Positions 1 through 6,626 of a stretch of 17,307 bases of DNA are shown here, piece by piece. Both the position numbers and the translations under genes were made by a program. The notes below the pieces were generated by a model. The model was not told where the DNA came from. It saw nothing but the letters and a program-made list of their open reading frames with translations, and searched no databases. The stretch spans positions 1 to 17,307 of the forward strand of contig JALHSV010000558.1 in assembly GCA_022865525.1 (NCBI GenBank). The letters are read 5' to 3'. Every line of letters begins with the position of its first letter. Position 1 is the stretch's first letter. The DNA comes from Thermodesulfovibrionales bacterium. Lineage in GTDB: Bacteria > Nitrospirota > Thermodesulfovibrionia > Thermodesulfovibrionales > SM23-35.

Positions 1-169
1 AGCGCTGGAAGCGGCCCAGTTCCTCGATCTTCCTGAAGAAAACCCGGGTCTTGCCGCAGGTGGCCTCGGCGTCCAAGGACGGATTCATGACAAAGGCCCG
101 GGGGGTTCGCGGATAGCGGTTCAGGAATGACCGCAGGCCGGGATAGATCTCGCGCTGGATTTCCTTCAT
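1..169 (-). CDS. Partial protein, possible C-terminal end of an AAA/DUF4143-type ATPase
   Basis: A minus-strand reading frame runs off the left edge, so its stop is not seen. From the ATG at 167-169 it reads MKEIQREIYPGLRSFLNRYP and continues with RTPRAFVMNPSL. The frame stays open upstream of this ATG to a TAA at 278-280, and that extension contains VVVKYSR just before the ATG. The order K-Y-S, then a GLRSFL-x-x-YP helix, then a RAFV strand resembles the C-terminal nuclease-like part of AAA/DUF4143 proteins, which usually carry E-V-K-x-S followed by L-x-x-FL-x-x-YP. Here the usual Glu is Val. No convincing ribosome binding site precedes the ATG. It may therefore be a decayed remnant whose upstream part has been lost. 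The family call is inference from a short stretch and is weak; that coding sequence exists is more likely than the identity. Confidence 0.35.
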   Translation of the reverse strand, partial: MKEIQREIYPGLRSFLNRYPRTPRAFVMNPSLDAEATCGKTRVFFRKIEELGRFQR

Positions 170-306
170 GCGACTATATTTTACTACCACTCCAGAAAAG
201 TCAATATATGGTGAAAACGCTTTACTGATTAGGACCTGCGATGGAACTATTTTAGGGAACGATCGATTATCTTGCTTTTATTCAACTTCGAACCTCGAAC
301 AAATAA

Positions 307-338
307 GTAGATGGGTAGATGGGTAAATGAGTAGATGG
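307..338. repeat. 8-bp tandem repeat, four units
   Basis: Four consecutive units read GTAGATGG, GTAGATGG, GTAAATGA and GTAGATGG. The same words appear in inverse orientation near 381-398, so the two blocks could pair with a loop of about 45 nt. No function is evident. Confidence 0.7.
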
Positions 339-428
339 GGAAGAGAAACGTATTGGTTCGATCCCAGTGTGGTTGTCCTATCAACTCATCTACTCATCAA
401 CGATGGCTTGTTCTCTTTGTTTGGGTCA

Positions 429-483
429 TTGGAATTTGGAAATTGGAATTTATTTGGAATTTGATGCTTGTGATTTGGAATTT
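429..483. repeat. AT-rich word repeat (TTGGAATTT type)
   Basis: The words GGAATTTGG, AAATTGGAATTTA, TTGGAATTTG and TTGGAATTTT follow each other in a degenerate tandem fashion. No coding frame of note runs through the block. Confidence 0.6.
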
Positions 484-568
484 TAATTCCTACAAAGGAC
501 GCGGTTGATCCTTCTTACCCTCCGCCCTATGCCGTCCGCCGAGATCTTTTTCCTGGACCTTTCCATTG

Positions 569-596
569 TTGACAACATACAAAATTTGTATATAAT
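569..596 (+). promoter_or_regulatory. Promoter of the RHH-PIN operon
   Basis: A consensus -35 box TTGACA (569-574) and a consensus -10 box TATAAT (591-596) are separated by 16 nt. Transcription would start near 603, about 23 nt before the antitoxin ATG. Two perfect hexamers so close to a TA pair make this the best-supported promoter of the window. Confidence 0.75.
577..591. promoter_or_regulatory. Candidate autoregulatory operator (perfect inverted repeat)
   Basis: ATACAAA, a single central A, then TTTGTAT form a perfect 7-1-7 inverted repeat that fills the spacer between the -35 and -10 boxes. RHH antitoxins commonly repress their own operons by binding such palindromes, so occupancy here would block RNA polymerase. 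The binding itself is inference. Confidence 0.6.
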
Positions 597-625
597 TGAT
601 ATTGGCAGACAATGCAGGGGGCAAA

Positions 626-874
626 ATGGCTATCAGCACGGTGAACATATCATTCAAAGAGGACCTGCTCGAGGAGATCGACCAGGTCGCCCGCAGCGAA
701 TCGCGCTCGCGTTCCGAGTTGATCCGCGAGGCAGCCAGGGCCTATATTGACAGGAAAAAGCGCTGGGAGCGGATCTTCGCCTTCGGTATCAAACAAACCA
801 GGAATTTGGGGTTGAAGGAAGAAGATGTGGAAGCCGAGGTAGGTGAACGGCGCGCCAGGAACGCCAGGCGATGA
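626..874 (+). CDS. Ribbon-helix-helix (CopG/MetJ-like) antitoxin
   Basis: An 82-residue protein beginning MAISTVNISFKEDLLEEIDQ. The N-terminal part is a classic ribbon-helix-helix: a short beta strand (VNISF, residues 6-10), helix A (EDLLEEIDQVARSES) and helix B after the turn (SRSELIREAARAYIDR, about 28-43). Dimers of this fold bind palindromic operators through the paired strands. The charged C-terminal half (KQTRNLGLKEEDVEAEV) is likely the toxin-binding tail. The start at 626 is chosen because AGGGGG lies six to seven nt upstream (614-621) and the family normally begins just before the strand; an in-frame ATG at 596 lies inside the -10 region and is unlikely. The stop overlaps the toxin start by 4 nt, so toxin translation is probably coupled. 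Neutralisation of the adjacent toxin and autorepression are inferred from the family. Confidence 0.85.
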   Translation: MAISTVNISFKEDLLEEIDQVARSESRSRSELIREAARAYIDRKKRWERIFAFGIKQTRNLGLKEEDVEAEVGERRARNARR

Positions 875-1281
875 CGCCGCTTTTGGTCCTGGACAGCAAT
901 GTTTACATTTCGGCGGTGCTTTTCGGCGGCAGGCCGCGGCGGATTATCGAGGCCGCCCTGGCCGGAAAAGTCCGTCTGGCCGCATCCGAATTCATCCTGG
1001 AAGAAATCGAAGGAGTCTTGAGGGGCAAAAAGTTCAAGTTGCCCGCTGCCGCGGCCCGCGAGGTAGTTAGCGAGATCGCAAGCTTGGCCGGAATCTTCGC
1101 GCCGGTTGAAAAAATATCATTGCTTGAAGAAGACCCGGCCGATAACCGCATCCTGGAGTGCGCCCTGGCCGCCGGCGCCGCTGTCATTGTCAGCGGCGAC
1201 AAGCACTTGCTGGCCTTGAAAACTTTTCGCGACATGCCGATTTTGAGCCCGGCCGAGTGCCTGGAAAAGTTTGAATTGTAA
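871..1281 (+). CDS. PIN-domain toxin (putative TA toxin component, PIN family)
   Basis: A 136-residue protein starting MTPLLVLDSNVYISAVLFGG, the usual length of single-domain PIN toxins. PIN domains are Mg-dependent ribonucleases with a cluster of acidic residues; here the candidates are D8 (LDSN), E44/E45 (FILEEIEGVL), D91 (DPADNRILE) and D110 (VSGDKHLL). The DxxDNR-x-LECAL and SGDKHLL blocks are characteristic of the 'putative toxin-antitoxin system toxin component, PIN family' group. All expected acidic positions are present, so the enzyme is probably active. It overlaps the antitoxin by ATGA (871-874), which fits the antitoxin-first order. RNA target is unknown. Confidence 0.88.
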   Translation: MTPLLVLDSNVYISAVLFGGRPRRIIEAALAGKVRLAASEFILEEIEGVLRGKKFKLPAAAAREVVSEIASLAGIFAPVEKISLLEEDPADNRILECALAAGAAVIVSGDKHLLALKTFRDMPILSPAECLEKFEL

Positions 1282-1419
1282 AAAAGCGCTTCCAAGGCTT
1301 TGCCGGCACTGACATTTATACATTCTTTGTTCTTTCTAACGCCAACACTTACACTTCTCCTGTTTTCTTTCTAACACTTACACTTTCTTCGTTTTGGTCA
1401 TTGGGCTTTCTTTGCACGA
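1282..1419. other. Intergenic, short imperfect direct repeat
   Basis: No gene is seen. TTCTTTCTAAC followed by ACACTTACACTT occurs twice (about 1330-1356 and 1366-1386), the first copy with a 3-4 nt insertion. AAAGC (1285-1289) and GCTTT (1298-1302) just after the toxin stop could form a small hairpin, but there is no T run, so I do not call a terminator. Confidence 0.4.
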
Positions 1420-1485
1420 GGGAAGAGAAAGGGAAGAGAAAGGGAAGAGAGAGGGAAGAATGAGGGAAGAATGAGGGAAGATTGA
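1420..1485. repeat. 11-bp purine tandem repeat, six units
   Basis: Six contiguous 11-nt units of the form GGGAAGAgaaa read gggaagagaaa twice, gggaagagaga, gggaagaatga twice and gggaagattga. The + strand is almost entirely purine over 66 nt. The region 1520-1580 holds the complementary words (CTTCCC, TTTCCC, CTCTTCCC) on the same strand, so the two arms could pair as a long imperfect hairpin. Confidence 0.85.
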
Positions 1486-1561
1486 GTAAGAAAAAGCACT
1501 CAGCGACCGCTTTCTGCTTATTCTTCCCTTTGCCTTTCCCTCGCTCTTCCCTCTGCCTTTC

Positions 1562-1804
1562 CCTTTATCTTTTTCTTCCCTCATCACGCATCACTCATCA
1601 CTCATCACGAATTGCCCCTAGCCTCTTACCTATAGCCTCTCGCCTTTATCTTTTTCTTCCCTCATCACGCATCACTCATCACTCATCACGTATTGCCCTT
1701 AGCCTCTTACCTATAGCCTATCGCCTTTATCTTTTTCTTCCCTCATCACGCATCACTCATCACTCATCACTTATTGCCCTTAGCCTCTTACCTATCGCCC
1801 ATAG
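1562..1804. repeat. 81-bp tandem repeat, three units
   Basis: Three adjacent units start at 1562, 1643 and 1724 with CCTTTATCTTTTTCTTCCC. They differ at only a few positions, mainly in the last third. Each unit contains nested ATCACTC/ATCACGC words. The near identity indicates recent duplication. The period is divisible by three, so a + strand frame stays open across it (1482-1877), but its protein is only an echo of the repeat. Confidence 0.9.
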
Positions 1805-1895
1805 CCTCTTTCATTTGACAATTTTCCCCTCGTTTATTATGATGAGCTCTATCGACCAGCTATGGCCGGGGGGATAGGAGAGGCGGATAAAGAGT

Positions 1896-2783
1896 ATGAA
1901 AAAAAGGATCGCACTGACTGAAAACGCTTTGGTTGTTTTTGAAAACTACAAGATCCGCCGGCATTTCGATGAGCAGGCAGAAACCTGGTATTTCTCGGTG
2001 GTGGATATCCTTGCAGTTTTATTGCAGCAGCCCGACTATCAGACAGCCAGAAAGTACTGGAACAAGCTTAAAGAGCGGCTAAAAAAAGAAGGAAGTGAGT
2101 CGGTGACAAATTGTCACCAACTGAAAATGACAGCAGCCGACGGAAAAAATTATTTGACCGATGCCGCTGATCCCGAGACACTGTTGCGGCTGATTCAATC
2201 TGTTCCCAGCCCCAAAGCGGAACCGATAAAATTGTGGCTGGCCAAAGTCGGTTATGAACGATTGCAGGATATGAGCGACCCCTCGCGTTCCCTTGACCGC
2301 GCCCGGGAATACTGGCAGCAGCACGGCAGAAGCGAAAAGTGGATCCAACAGCGGATGATGGGGCAGGAAACCCGCAACAAGCTTACCGATTACTGGCAAG
2401 ACCACGAAATAACCAAAGAGGACGAATATGCTTTTCTTACCAATATCATTCATCAAGAATGGAGCGGTGTTTCGGTCAAAAAACACAAGGATATCAAAGG
2501 TCTTAAAACGCAGAACCTGCGTGATCACATGAGCGAAGCCGAGCTGATTTTTACCGCTCTGGCCGAGCTCTCCACTCGGCAGATCGCCGAGAGCGTCAAT
2601 GCTACGGGAGTGCCGGATAACGCTGAAGCCGGCAAGAAGGGCGGCAGAATTGCCAAAAAAGCCCGCTTGGAATTGGAAGCGAAAGCCGGAAAAAAGGTCA
2701 TCACCTCCGAGAACTATCTGCCGCCGGCGAGAAAACAAAAGCCCTTGAAACCAAAAGCGGGCGAGCACGGGGATGAGGAATGA
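1896..2783 (+). CDS. BRO-N domain / DinD-like protein
   Basis: A 295-residue protein. The N-terminal region (about 13-110, VFENYKIRRHFDEQAETWYFSVVDILAVLLQ onward) matches the BRO-N pattern: a strand pair, W-Y/F-S-V-x-D-I, and YWNKLKERL. The C-terminal half, with HQEWSGVSVKKHKDIKGLK, NLRDHMSEAELIFTALAE, and NAEAGKKGGRIAKKARLELE, resembles the DNA-damage-inducible protein D family (DinD of E. coli has about 274 residues), which inhibits RecA filament function in vitro. BRO-N proteins are frequent in phages and mobile DNA, often as antirepressor-like DNA-binding proteins. The start at 1896 follows a purine-rich stretch (ggagaggcgg, aaagag). It stands alone between repeats and a gene remnant. The fold is clear; the exact role here, SOS-linked or regulatory, is inference. 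Confidence 0.8.
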   Translation: MKKRIALTENALVVFENYKIRRHFDEQAETWYFSVVDILAVLLQQPDYQTARKYWNKLKERLKKEGSESVTNCHQLKMTAADGKNYLTDAADPETLLRLIQSVPSPKAEPIKLWLAKVGYERLQDMSDPSRSLDRAREYWQQHGRSEKWIQQRMMGQETRNKLTDYWQDHEITKEDEYAFLTNIIHQEWSGVSVKKHKDIKGLKTQNLRDHMSEAELIFTALAELSTRQIAESVNATGVPDNAEAGKKGGRIAKKARLELEAKAGKKVITSENYLPPARKQKPLKPKAGEHGDEE

Positions 2784-2909
2784 TTGCTTCATTGCTCGGC
2801 AGGGACATGGGCCGCGGACAGAGTGCCCGCTGGCGCAAGACCGGGCATTGGCAATTGGGTAACAGCGAATGAATCGGGTAATGAATTGGGTAACAAGGGA
2901 AGGTTCTCA
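2784..2909. other. Spacer with GGGTAA-type word repeats
   Basis: No independent gene is seen. The words CAATTGGGTAAC, ATCGGGTAATGAA and ATTGGGTAAC recur between about 2850 and 2893. AAGGGAAGG at about 2895-2903 then serves as ribosome binding site for the truncated gene that follows. Confidence 0.4.
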
Positions 2910-3092
2910 ATGATTCGGAAAGAAAGCAAGCATTCCGCCGGGATGGGTTCTCGTATTCAGGGAGGGAACCTGGAGAAGTTAATTTCGGAGATCCTGAAAT
3001 TCCGCGACAAGCGCGATTGGGCGCAGTTTCATGATCTGAATAATTTTATTGGACTAAATGTAAGATGGCATAGATATTATCGGGTATATTAA
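2910..3092 (+). pseudogene. Truncated MazG-like nucleotide pyrophosphohydrolase
   Basis: A 60-residue frame starts at ATG 2910 (AAGGGAAGG six nt upstream). Its middle, LEKLISEILKFRDKRDWAQF followed by HD, is the conserved N-terminal helix of MazG-like/RS21-C6-type NTP pyrophosphohydrolases, which normally continues into an EAAEL-x-E-x-FQW metal-binding helix. That continuation is missing: after WAQFHDLNN the sequence turns into unrelated AT-rich residues and stops at 3090-3092, just before the retron ncRNA. The rest of the gene is not found elsewhere in the window. I infer that arrival of the retron cut the gene near 3040. The enzyme would have hydrolysed noncanonical NTPs or dNTPs; this remnant lacks the active site. 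Confidence 0.6.
3085..3090 (+). promoter_or_regulatory. Candidate -10 box of the retron transcript
   Basis: TATATT at 3085-3090 would place the transcription start near 3097, a few nt before the a1 arm of the ncRNA, as expected for a retron whose RNA begins at or just before a1. No good -35 box lies 17 nt upstream, so the call is weak. Confidence 0.3.
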
Positions 3093-3102
3093 GATGAAAA
3101 AA

Positions 3103-3245
3103 AGGGCACTTGCGGAGTGCAATTTCCTTTTGCTGTGTAAACGCAGCAAGTATGACAATGTATCCCGTAATAGCTTTCCAGTGAGCAAGGTGCGCCGTGC
3201 TTTGAATCCTTTTGCTATAGGCAAGAATTGCTCCGCAAGTGCCCT
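3103..3245 (+). ncRNA. Retron msr-msd ncRNA
   Basis: AGGGCACTTGCGGAG (3103-3117) is exactly complementary to CTCCGCAAGTGCCCT (3231-3245); these are the a1 and a2 arms that close a retron primary transcript of about 143 nt. Inside lies a strong 8-bp hairpin with a TAAA loop (3130-3137 with 3142-3149, TTGCTGTG/CGCAGCAA with one G-T wobble), a good candidate for the msr stem bound by the reverse transcriptase. A second, msd-like stem pairs AGCAAGG (3184-3190) with CCTTTTGCT (3208-3216). The RT gene starts 18 nt after a2, the normal order msr-msd-RT. The branching guanosine is expected shortly after a1 but I cannot assign it safely. Exact msDNA ends are not determinable by reading. Confidence 0.8.
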
Positions 3246-3263
3246 ATTAAAACAGAGTGTTAA

Positions 3264-5054
3264 ATGGAAATTGAGCTAATAAAAAGCCATATCCAAATAA
3301 GAAATGATTTTTCTTGTTTATTTTCAAGAAAAGACATTGCAGATTTACTTGAAATTGAAAAGAATAAGCTAAATTATCATCTTTATGTACTCTCGCCGAG
3401 TAAAAAGTATTCTACTTTTATGATTAAAAAAAAGGGAGGTGGAAAACGTGAAATCACTGCTCCAATATCTCCGATTAAAATATTACAGCGGAAATTGAGT
3501 AAAGCCTTAGAATTAATTTTTACACCAAAAAATTGTATTCATGGATTTATTAGAGGTAGAAATATTCTATCAAATGCAAGAGCACATCAAAAAAAGCGTT
3601 TTGTTTTGAATCTAGATTTAAAGGATTTTTCCCCTTCAATTCATTTTGGTCGAGTACGCGGATTATTCATGGGAATTCCGTATAATTTAAATAAAGATGT
3701 TTCCACAATTCTTGCACAGATATGCTGTCATGATGGGAAACTTCCTCAGGGAGCACCAACTTCACCAATTATTTCTAATATGATTTGTGCAAAATTAGAT
3801 TCAAATTTAAAAAAACTAGCAAAAGAAAACCAGTGTGTTTATACACGATATGCGGATGATATAACATTTTCTACAAACAGATCAAAATTTCCTTCTCCAA
3901 TCGCTTATTTAACTGAATCAGGTGAAACCGAAATAGGAAATGAGTTGAGTAAGTTAATAGAAATTAACGGATTTGAGATAAATCCATTTAAAAATCGGTT
4001 GCAATTTAAATACCAAAGACAATCGGTAACAGGACTTACTGTTAATCGATATGCAAATATAAATAGAAAATACTTAAAAAAGCTTCGCGCAATTCTATTT
4101 GCTTGGAAGAAATATGGAATTGAGTCGACATCAACAAACTATTTTAATAAATTTCCTGACAGAGATTATTCCGACAAAGAAACAAACATTGATCTGTTTA
4201 AACAAATCATGAAGGGCAAGATAGATTTTATCGGAATGGTGAAAGGGAAATCCAGTAAAACCTATATTGATTTGCAGAGTAAATTTTATTCGCTCGCACC
4301 TGAGTTAAAAAAAATGAAAAAGTTTATTTATTCTAAAACTATTCCAGTTATTTATACGGAAGGGAAGACTGATAAAAAGCATATTAATGCAGCTTTAGAA
4401 TCATTTAAGTCAAAAGGTTTCTATCAGGATTTATCTTTAGAATTTCCCAAGAAGGATGTTACTTTAGGAGATTCAAGGCTTTTAGAAAGAATGAGAGGTG
4501 AACAAGAACGCCCCATTGATAATAATCGCCCACATATTTTTATTTTTGATAGAGATAATAAAAAAATATTGGATGAATTAAATCAAAATGATGATTATTG
4601 TGAAAGGGCAAACAAAGTTTTTACTATGATATTGCCATTACCTCCTCATCGTGAGAATGTTTCAGAAATTTGTATCGAGTTTTATTACTCAGATATGGAT
4701 ATAATGACTTGTGATGAAAAGGGGAGGCGTTTATTTCTAAGCAATGAGTTCGATCCTTTTTCGGGCAAGCATTATTCAGAAAAAATATCATGCACAAGTA
4801 TAAATAAATTAAAAGGAAGTCTAAAAATTATTTCCGAAAAGGTCTTTGATATAAAAGGTAATAGTATAGCTTTATCAAAAAATGATTTTGCTGATAATAT
4901 CAAGAATAGAAAAAAGAATTTTGATAAAGTTGATTTTTCAGGATTCGAACCTTTGTTTGGAAAAATTGCTGAAATTATTTCAATTTTTGATAGCGAAAGT
5001 ATAATTTTATCGTTTCCATTAAAAAAACAAATTGTTGCTGGAACTCAAGGATAA
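3264..5054 (+). CDS. Retron reverse transcriptase with C-terminal TOPRIM domain
   Basis: A 596-residue protein. RT motifs in order: the retron-type NAxxH at 104-108 (NARAH), the first catalytic Asp at about 118 (LNLDLKDFSP), LPQGAPTSPIISN, the catalytic YADD at 196-199 and the retron VTG at 255-257 (SVTGLTVN). After about residue 355 follows a TOPRIM domain: the acidic EGKTD at 366-370 and the DRD at 429-431 (IFIFDRDN), the E and DxD metal-binding residues. The length and domain order match the RT-TOPRIM retrons typified by Ec67 (Retron-Eco2), which protect against phage; the RT makes msDNA from the upstream ncRNA and the TOPRIM part is the likely toxic effector. Start 3264 lies just after a2 with only a weak AGAG upstream. 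The gene is strongly AT-rich against its neighbours and ends 12 nt before hsdM. Confidence 0.92.
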   Translation: MEIELIKSHIQIRNDFSCLFSRKDIADLLEIEKNKLNYHLYVLSPSKKYSTFMIKKKGGGKREITAPISPIKILQRKLSKALELIFTPKNCIHGFIRGRNILSNARAHQKKRFVLNLDLKDFSPSIHFGRVRGLFMGIPYNLNKDVSTILAQICCHDGKLPQGAPTSPIISNMICAKLDSNLKKLAKENQCVYTRYADDITFSTNRSKFPSPIAYLTESGETEIGNELSKLIEINGFEINPFKNRLQFKYQRQSVTGLTVNRYANINRKYLKKLRAILFAWKKYGIESTSTNYFNKFPDRDYSDKETNIDLFKQIMKGKIDFIGMVKGKSSKTYIDLQSKFYSLAPELKKMKKFIYSKTIPVIYTEGKTDKKHINAALESFKSKGFYQDLSLEFPKKDVTLGDSRLLERMRGEQERPIDNNRPHIFIFDRDNKKILDELNQNDDYCERANKVFTMILPLPPHRENVSEICIEFYYSDMDIMTCDEKGRRLFLSNEFDPFSGKHYSEKISCTSINKLKGSLKIISEKVFDIKGNSIALSKNDFADNIKNRKKNFDKVDFSGFEPLFGKIAEIISIFDSESIILSFPLKKQIVAGTQG

Positions 5055-5066
5055 GTGAGGTCTTTC

Positions 5067-6626
5067 ATGAAAAAAGTAAAAAAGACTGAATCGAAAAAAG
5101 AAAACGGAGCAAATCTGGGCTTCGAGGCCAAACTGTGGGCCGCGGCCGATGCCTTGCGCAATAACATGGACGCGGCTGAGTACAAGCATGTTGTCCTGGG
5201 CCTGATCTTTCTGAAATATATCTCTGATGCCTTTGAGGCAAAACACGCGGAACTGACCGCGCAGAAGGCGCAAGGAGCTGATCCGGAAGATCCCGACGAA
5301 TTCAAGGCGGTTAATATATTCTGGGTGCCCAAGGAGGCCCGTTGGCAACAGTTGAAGGCCAATGCTCCGCAGCCGACCATTGGCAAGCTTGTCGATGATG
5401 CAATGACTGCAATCGAACGAGACAACCCTTCCTTGAAAGGAGTGCTGCCCAAGGATTTCGCCCGTCCTGGCCTCGATAAGCAGCGACTTGGGCAGATCAT
5501 CAACCTGGTTAGCGATATCGCCTTGGGGGGACCTGCGGATCGCTCCAAGGACACTCTTGGCCGCGTATACGAGTACTTCCTCTCGCGTTTTGCTAGCACC
5601 GAAGGCAAATCAGGCGGGCAATTCTACACTCCTCGGAGCGTGGTGCGCGTGCTGGTCGAAATGCTCTCTCCCTACAAGGGGCGTGTTTATGATCCCTGCT
5701 GCGGTTCAGGCGGCATGTTCGTCTCCAGCGAGAAGTTTATCGAGTCCCACAGCGGCAAGCTCGGCGACATCTCCATTTACGGTCAGGAGTCCAACTACAC
5801 CACCTGGCGCTTGGCCAAAATGAACCTGGCCATCCGTGGCATCGATGCCCAGATCGCCCAGGGCGATACATTCCATAAAGATGGTCATGCCGATCTCAAA
5901 GCCGATTTTGTGCTGGCCAATCCCCCTTTCAACGATAGCGACTGGCGCGGCGACCTGCTACGTGATGACAAGCGCTGGGTTTATGGGGCGCCGCCTGCGG
6001 GAAATGCCAACTTTGCCTGGGTGCAGCACTTCATTTCACATTTGGCTAACACAGGTTTGGCTGGTTTCGTCCTGGCCAATGGCAGCATGTCGTCCAACCA
6101 GTCGGGCGAGGGGGAGATCCGGAAGAACATCATTGAAGCCGACCTGGTGGACTGCATGGTGGCCATGCCCGGTCAGCTCTTCTACTCGACGCAGATCCCT
6201 GTATGTTTGTGGTTTCTTGCCCGCAACAAGAAGAATGGACGCTTCCGGGACCGGCGTGGCGAAATCCTCTTTATCGATGCCCGCAAGCTGGGCACGTTGA
6301 TCGACAGAGTGCACCGCGATCTGACGAATGAAGATATCGCAAAGATCGCCGGCACTTACCACGCCTGGCGCGAAGACAAGGGCGCTGCTGAATATGCAGA
6401 TATCCCCGGCTTCTGCAAGGCCACCAAAGTCGAAGAGATCCGCAAACACGGACACGTGCTCACCCCAGGCCGCTATGTCGGAGCTGAGGCGGTGGAAGAT
6501 GATGGTGAACCGTTCGACGAGAAGATGAAGCGCCTCACCACCTTGTTGCGCCAGCAGATGGCCGAAGGAAAAAAGCTTGACGCCGCCATCGAAGCCAACC
6601 TGAAGGAGCTTGGGTATGGCAGGTGA
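5067..6626 (+). CDS. hsdM: Type I restriction-modification DNA methyltransferase subunit
   Basis: A 519-residue HsdM, a usual length. The N-terminal helical domain ([33 protein letters not shown]) is typical of the family. The N6-adenine methyltransferase core has SAM motif [11 protein letters not shown] at about 209-218, preceded by [11 protein letters not shown], and catalytic motif IV NPPFN at about 285-289. It methylates adenine in the site chosen by HsdS and forms M2S1 and R2M2S1 complexes. The ATG at 5067 is preferred over an in-frame GTG at 5055, because GTGAGG lies just before it and the GTG abuts the RT stop. A TATAAT at 5000-5005 inside the RT gene could be a private -10 box, though its -35 is poor. 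The gene overlaps hsdS by 11 nt. Confidence 0.96.
   Translation: MKKVKKTESKKENGANLGFEAKLWAAADALRNNMDAAEYKHVVLGLIFLKYISDAFEAKHAELTAQKAQGADPEDPDEFKAVNIFWVPKEARWQQLKANAPQPTIGKLVDDAMTAIERDNPSLKGVLPKDFARPGLDKQRLGQIINLVSDIALGGPADRSKDTLGRVYEYFLSRFASTEGKSGGQFYTPRSVVRVLVEMLSPYKGRVYDPCCGSGGMFVSSEKFIESHSGKLGDISIYGQESNYTTWRLAKMNLAIRGIDAQIAQGDTFHKDGHADLKADFVLANPPFNDSDWRGDLLRDDKRWVYGAPPAGNANFAWVQHFISHLANTGLAGFVLANGSMSSNQSGEGEIRKNIIEADLVDCMVAMPGQLFYSTQIPVCLWFLARNKKNGRFRDRRGEILFIDARKLGTLIDRVHRDLTNEDIAKIAGTYHAWREDKGAAEYADIPGFCKATKVEEIRKHGHVLTPGRYVGAEAVEDDGEPFDEKMKRLTTLLRQQMAEGKKLDAAIEANLKELGYGR

Larger units (their letters stand above)
170..568. other. Intergenic region with short degenerate repeats, no gene seen
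   Basis: I see no convincing gene here. Apart from the open upstream extension of the minus-strand frame (to 278), it holds an 8-bp tandem repeat near 307-338, an inverse-oriented version of the same motif near 381-398 (caactcatctactcatc), and an AT-rich stretch near 429-483 built from repeated TTGGAATTT/GGAAATTGG words. Such word repeats are common between genes in some uncultured bacteria and look like replication-slippage products. Confidence 0.5.

Noticed and set aside
871..1323. Minus-strand frames opposite the PIN toxin
   Set aside because: Antisense shadows of a gene with complete PIN acidic residues and a coupled antitoxin.
1562..1804. CRISPR array
   Set aside because: The units are contiguous 81-bp copies that include the supposed spacers; there are no unique spacers, and no cas gene is present.
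1482..1877. 131-codon + strand frame across the 81-bp repeats
   Set aside because: Its protein is a threefold echo of the DNA repeat (LYLFLPSSRITHHSS), open only because 81 is divisible by three; no ribosome binding site and no fold.
2079..2792. 237-codon minus-strand frame within the DinD-like gene
   Set aside because: Antisense shadow; the + strand carries clear BRO-N and DinD-like motifs.
3094..3279. 61-codon frame upstream of the RT
   Set aside because: It lies across the retron ncRNA and its arms and overlaps the RT start; the pairing explains the sequence better than a protein.
4987..5005. Strong hsdM promoter TTGATA / TATAAT in the RT 3' end
   Set aside because: The two hexamers are only 7 nt apart; only the -10 box is usable and the -35 at proper distance is poor, so I mention it only under hsdM.
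5836..6300. 154-codon alternative frame within hsdM
   Set aside because: Shadow frame rich in Arg, Ser and Trp; it overlaps the catalytic region of hsdM.
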